From positions 310,001-374,000 of the forward strand of contig NZ_SJSO01000005.1 in assembly GCF_004331735.1 (NCBI RefSeq): a stretch of 64,000 nucleotides of DNA. Reading direction: 5' to 3'. Positions 61,090 to 64,000 of this stretch are shown here, piece after piece. Below the pieces are notes generated by a model that saw only the letters and a program-made list of their open reading frames with translations, had not been told where the DNA came from and ran no database searches. The DNA comes from Pedobacter psychrodurus (GTDB lineage Bacteria; Bacteroidota; Bacteroidia; Sphingobacteriales; Sphingobacteriaceae). Position 1 is the first letter of the stretch. Each line of letters begins with the position of its first letter. Made by a program: the position numbers and the translations under genes.

Positions 61090-61776
61090 ATGCAAACTTT
61101 TGAGCAGATTATTCAAACCAATGCTTCACTAATCCATAAGGTGGTTAATTTTGATGTAAAACATGATCAGCTTTTACCTTTAGATTTTACGGCAACCAAT
61201 ACCGAGCTAAGTGATGAGATTCTGGATAATACCGATTTATTCTCGGATTGGGTAAATAAAAAACTTGTCGAAAATAATGCCCGTTATGGAATTGGAGGTT
61301 ATGATGAACACCGTACTATATATTCGAGAAGTGCTCATTTTGATGCAGGCGAAGAGCCCCGAAGGTTACATTTAGGTGTAGATATTTGGGGCCCAGTTGG
61401 AACACCGGTCTACAATTTTTATGATGCCACTGTTCAAACTTTTGCCAACAACAACAACTTTGGCGATTACGGCGCAACAATCATTTTGGCTTATGAAATA
61501 GGTGGTTTTAAATTTAATGCCTTATACGGGCATTTAAGTTTGGCTTCGTTAAATGGCCTTGAAGAAGGTAAATTTATTCCTGCTGGGGCTAAAATCGCAA
61601 CGCTAGGAGCAAAAGAAGAGAACGGTTACTGGCCGCCACACCTTCATTTCCAATTGATCAGAAATATGGAAGGATTAAAAGGCGATTACCCCGGGGTTTG
61701 CAGGTTTAGTGAGCGAGAAAAATATCTGACAAACTGCCCCGATCCGAATTTAATTTTGAAGGCTACGTTTTCTTAG
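61090..61776 (+). CDS. M23 family metallopeptidase-like protein without signal peptide
   Basis: 228 residues. The C-terminal half has RLHLGVDIWGPVGTPVYN (HxxxD zinc motif), LYGHLSL and PPHLHFQLI (HxH), so the LytM/M23 site is complete. No signal peptide or membrane helix is visible (MQTFEQIIQTNASLIHKV start). Seven bases after the hemolysin-III gene. Cell-wall hydrolysis would need export by an unseen route; otherwise a cytoplasmic role. Confidence 0.88.
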   Translation: MQTFEQIIQTNASLIHKVVNFDVKHDQLLPLDFTATNTELSDEILDNTDLFSDWVNKKLVENNARYGIGGYDEHRTIYSRSAHFDAGEEPRRLHLGVDIWGPVGTPVYNFYDATVQTFANNNNFGDYGATIILAYEIGGFKFNALYGHLSLASLNGLEEGKFIPAGAKIATLGAKEENGYWPPHLHFQLIRNMEGLKGDYPGVCRFSEREKYLTNCPDPNLILKATFS

Positions 61777-61780
61777 TTCT

Positions 61781-61989
61781 AACCACTGAGGGCACAGAGA
61801 AAAGGCACAAAGCTTACGCCGAGGTTTTTATTTGGTTAGCCACGGAAACACAGATTAACACGGAATACTTTCTGCAATTTCTGTGCTCTGGCAAAAAAAA
61901 AGCTCTTTCTCCTCTGTGAGAAGCTCCATGATCTCTGTGGTAAAATATTATTGTTTACGGAGAAAAACTTTGTGTTCTTTGCGGTTAAA
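61781..61989. repeat. AACCAC...GGTT dispersed repeat with GCACAGAG/CTCTGTG words
   Basis: Starts AACCACTGAGGGCACAGAG, ends CTTTGTGTTCTTTGCGGTT, with internal CTGTGCTCTG and CTCTGTGAGAAG. The ends are imperfect inverted repeats; it fills the 238-base spacer. Of a dispersed type I recall from Bacteroidota genomes. Confidence 0.6.
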
Positions 61990-62014
61990 CCTGAATAAAC
62001 CGTAAATTAGTATA

Positions 62015-62668
62015 ATGAAAAACCTGCTCACCCTTTCTTTGCTTTTCTCCTGTTCATTGGCTATAGCCCAGGTTCAGTTTAAATCAGGTAAAAGTGGTTT
62101 TACAAATTTTTTAAGGGAGAACACCATTTATCCGCAGTTCTCTAAAGATAATTGTATTCAAGGAACGGTAAATGTGAGCTTTAAGCTTGATGCACAAGGG
62201 AAGGTTTATTTTTCGAAAGTGAGTAAAGGAATATTGTCTGATCTCGATGAAGAAGCCCTGCGACTGGTGCGTTTAAGCAGCGGTAAATGGCAAGTTCTGG
62301 CAGGTTACGATACAACTGTTTCGATAGTTGCGCCGGTTAATTTTAAACTTTCGGGCTATAATTGCGAAGGAAAATCAAGTGAAGCCATTCAAGAAGCTAT
62401 CCGTACTTATTTGGCTGAGGAAGGTTTGACCAACTCTGTCATTAATTTTTATAAAAACATCGACCAGGCAAAACCCGGACAAGAAGTTCAGATTATTGCC
62501 ACTAAAAACCAGTTAGGTATTGATGATGAATATTTGGACGACAGGATAAAAATGGCCCTAAAGAAAATAAAACAAGGCGATAAACAAGGTGCGTGTGAGG
62601 ATTTTTTATTTGTTAAATATATGGGGAGTAAAAAGGCTGATGATTATTTAGCAAAGTATTGTAAGTAG
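62015..62668 (+). CDS. Secreted TonB C-terminal-like domain protein
   Basis: 217 residues. Signal peptide (KNLLTLSLLFSCSLAIAQ), then a TonB_C-like fold: FLRENTIYPQFSKDNCIQGT, VNVSFKLDAQGKVYFSKVSK, LDEEALRLVRLSSGKW. The C-terminal part has YLDDRIKMALKKIKQGDKQGACEDFLF, a TPR/Sel1-like helical repeat. No membrane anchor beyond the signal peptide. Role in envelope unknown. Confidence 0.8.
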   Translation: MKNLLTLSLLFSCSLAIAQVQFKSGKSGFTNFLRENTIYPQFSKDNCIQGTVNVSFKLDAQGKVYFSKVSKGILSDLDEEALRLVRLSSGKWQVLAGYDTTVSIVAPVNFKLSGYNCEGKSSEAIQEAIRTYLAEEGLTNSVINFYKNIDQAKPGQEVQIIATKNQLGIDDEYLDDRIKMALKKIKQGDKQGACEDFLFVKYMGSKKADDYLAKYCK

Positions 62669-62680
62669 TAGCCAGGTCTT

Positions 62681-63115
62681 TTACTGTAAACACATCCGTG
62701 TAGAAAGAGTCGTTAATGTTGCCACTTTTTTACCGTTACAGGTTGCCGGAGCCCATTTAAAGGATTTTATAATCTTTAACATTTGCTCTCCTATTTTACC
62801 AACTTCATCTCTTACTACCCTTTCTCGGGAAATGCGACCATCCGCATCAACTAAAAAAGATATAGTGAATTGGGTTGATGCGCTATTGGGAATAGTCTCT
62901 AATGTAACGTTAGAAAGTGCTTTGTAAAGCTTTGCCCGCCCACCTTGGTTTGTTGCCGGTTCATCAAATGAAGTGTAGATCATTTTACCTGTTATGAGAT
63001 CTTTTTTCTGTGTGCAATCTGTATGTGAAGGATTGTTATTCATTACAGCGTGATCAATAGAATTATTGTTAAAAGCAGTTAATAAAAAGGCAAATAACAA
63101 CGTTAATTTAAGCAT
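62681..63115 (-). CDS. Secreted TonB C-terminal-like small protein
   Basis: 144 residues with a signal peptide-like N-terminus (KLTLLFAFLLTAFNN). ISFLVDADGRISRERVVRDEVGKIGEQMLKII followed by KSFKWAPATCNGKKVAT matches the TonB_C-type pattern. Two Cys near the C-terminus could form a disulfide. Convergent with the preceding TonB_C protein. Function unknown. Confidence 0.75.
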   Translation of the reverse strand: MLKLTLLFAFLLTAFNNNSIDHAVMNNNPSHTDCTQKKDLITGKMIYTSFDEPATNQGGRAKLYKALSNVTLETIPNSASTQFTISFLVDADGRISRERVVRDEVGKIGEQMLKIIKSFKWAPATCNGKKVATLTTLSTRMCLQ

Positions 63116-63197
63116 TTAATGGATGTTGTTTCGGAAACAAAGTAATTGATCAGCTTTTGCTAAGTGAAGATAATGAAATTGATTAATTTAGCCAACA

Positions 63198-63587
63198 ATG
63201 AAAAACACGGTTAGATCTTTCGCTTTATTGGATATTATTAGCATTGCATTATTGGCTAAACAGTTTTGGCAGATTTTAACACACCTGAACGAAATTCCCG
63301 ATCAGATACTTTCGCAGGCCAAGGTTGTTTTATTGTTGCCCTTATTTGTGTCTCTTTTTGTATCGGCAACGGGTTTAATTTTATTTAAGAAATTCGGCTT
63401 TATTACTTATTACATTCAGTTTCCATTCCGTTTGGTGGTATGGATATTTTCCATCGGCTTTATTACTTATTTACCAGAAGTGTTAAACCTGGGCGAACGG
63501 TGGTTTGATATTTTGTTCCGCATCTGTTTTATCGCCGAATTTTTCAGATTATATTTTACCATTAAAATTCACCGCTCATCCTTCTGA
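63198..63587 (+). CDS. Small integral membrane protein of unknown function
   Basis: 129 residues with about four hydrophobic helices (LLDIISIALLAKQFWQIL, VVLLLPLFVSLFVSATGLIL, LVVWIFSIGFITYL, FDILFRICFIAEFF). No motif recognised. Its stop lies inside the convergent lipid-kinase gene (12-base overlap). Confidence 0.72.
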   Translation: MKNTVRSFALLDIISIALLAKQFWQILTHLNEIPDQILSQAKVVLLLPLFVSLFVSATGLILFKKFGFITYYIQFPFRLVVWIFSIGFITYLPEVLNLGERWFDILFRICFIAEFFRLYFTIKIHRSSF

Positions 63588-64000
63588 TACATTAGGTAAA
63601 ACCACCGTTATGGCAGCAGGAAGAATTTTTGCTTCAACGGTATTCACGCTGCCAATGTATTCTCCATCAACCTGGAAATGTGCTTTATGTTTCGACGAAA
63701 TTTTGACTTCAGCAGTTTGGAACACCTCTATTTTTTTTGGGTTGAAGGGCAGTTTGGTGATCCATATTTTTAATATTTCAAGATAGGAGTAATCTTTTAC
63801 CAAAACCACTTCGAAAAGATCGTCGTCTAATTTTCCATCAGGGTTTATTTTTAATCCGGAGCCGTACATGGTTGCATTGGCAATGGCTACCATCGCCGCT
63901 TTTGAAGTAATGGTTTTGTCCTTAAGTTTCAGCTGTACTTCCATTCTGCTATGGTTCCATAAAGCATGCCAGGTGGCTTTTGCATAACCCCACATACCGC
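63576..64000 (-). CDS. Diacylglycerol/lipid kinase family protein, C-terminal part
   Basis: Open to the right edge, so the N-terminal catalytic domain is outside. What is visible (about 141 residues) is the C-terminal beta-sandwich of DagK/YegS-type kinases: MVAIANATMYGSGLKINPD, GKLDDDLFEVVLVKDYS, and HFQVDGEYIG. Such enzymes phosphorylate diacylglycerol or related lipids. Symbol not given because the defining part is missing. Confidence 0.85.
   Translation of the reverse strand, partial: GMWGYAKATWHALWNHSRMEVQLKLKDKTITSKAAMVAIANATMYGSGLKINPDGKLDDDLFEVVLVKDYSYLEILKIWITKLPFNPKKIEVFQTAEVKISSKHKAHFQVDGEYIGSVNTVEAKILPAAITVVLPNVSEG

Noticed and set aside
1..64000. tRNA, rRNA or riboswitch genes
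   Set aside because: No cloverleaf, rRNA core sequence or known riboswitch consensus was seen in any spacer; only the trp and rimP leaders look structured.

Overview
The window is low-GC Bacteroidota DNA, most likely from Pedobacter or a close relative in the Sphingobacteriaceae. The evidence is SusC/SusD and Oar-like TonB-dependent receptors, a DUF4270 lipoprotein, near-absent Shine-Dalgarno sequences, many TTG/GTG starts, promoters of the TTTG-N18/19-TAnnTTTG type, and dispersed palindromic and minisatellite repeats between genes. No tRNA, rRNA, CRISPR array, intact insertion sequence or prophage was seen.

Layout. 1-7241: DUF4270 lipoprotein (cut by the left edge), a shortened glycogen-synthase-like protein, pantothenate genes panC and panD, a flippase-like membrane protein, an acyl-CoA dehydrogenase, a small membrane protein and a lipoprotein. 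7269-12346: the translation/transcription operon rimP-nusA-infB, with a consensus promoter, a leader hairpin and a terminator. 12365-16988: an accessory island with a tandem-repeat-preceded AAA ATPase (AAA_14/DUF4143 type), a REP-like element, and two copies of a cassette made of an XRE regulator facing a small lipoprotein and a secreted protein. 17002-28000: a surface polysaccharide locus with five glycosyltransferases including a GT11 fucosyltransferase-like enzyme, plus an acyltransferase, a DUF268 protein, a DUF5672 protein and an MsbA-like exporter. 28059-35460: meaB, aminopeptidase P, a highly expressed OmpA-family porin, ridA, an EamA transporter and recG. 35932-42699: an orphan SusC/SusD pair and an MFS transporter. 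43194-55385: ABC exporter, Oar-like receptor, an unknown lipoprotein, two secreted amidohydrolase-family proteins, and a small membrane protein. 55500-58688: tryptophan genes trpE-trpG-trpC behind a leader peptide and attenuator. 58779-64000: hflX, rbfA, a hemolysin-III family protein, an M23 peptidase-like protein, two TonB-C-like proteins, a membrane protein and the end of a lipid kinase.

The two observations most worth following are (1) a tryptophan attenuator not covered by any long ORF: a 25-residue leader peptide with three Trp codons, a 12-bp terminator stem and a plausible competing antiterminator; and (2) the duplicated XRE / lipoprotein / secreted-protein cassette, where regulator and promoter DNA are about 97% identical between copies while the exported proteins have diverged strongly. 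I do not recognise the exported families, so this cassette is the best candidate here for an undescribed system.
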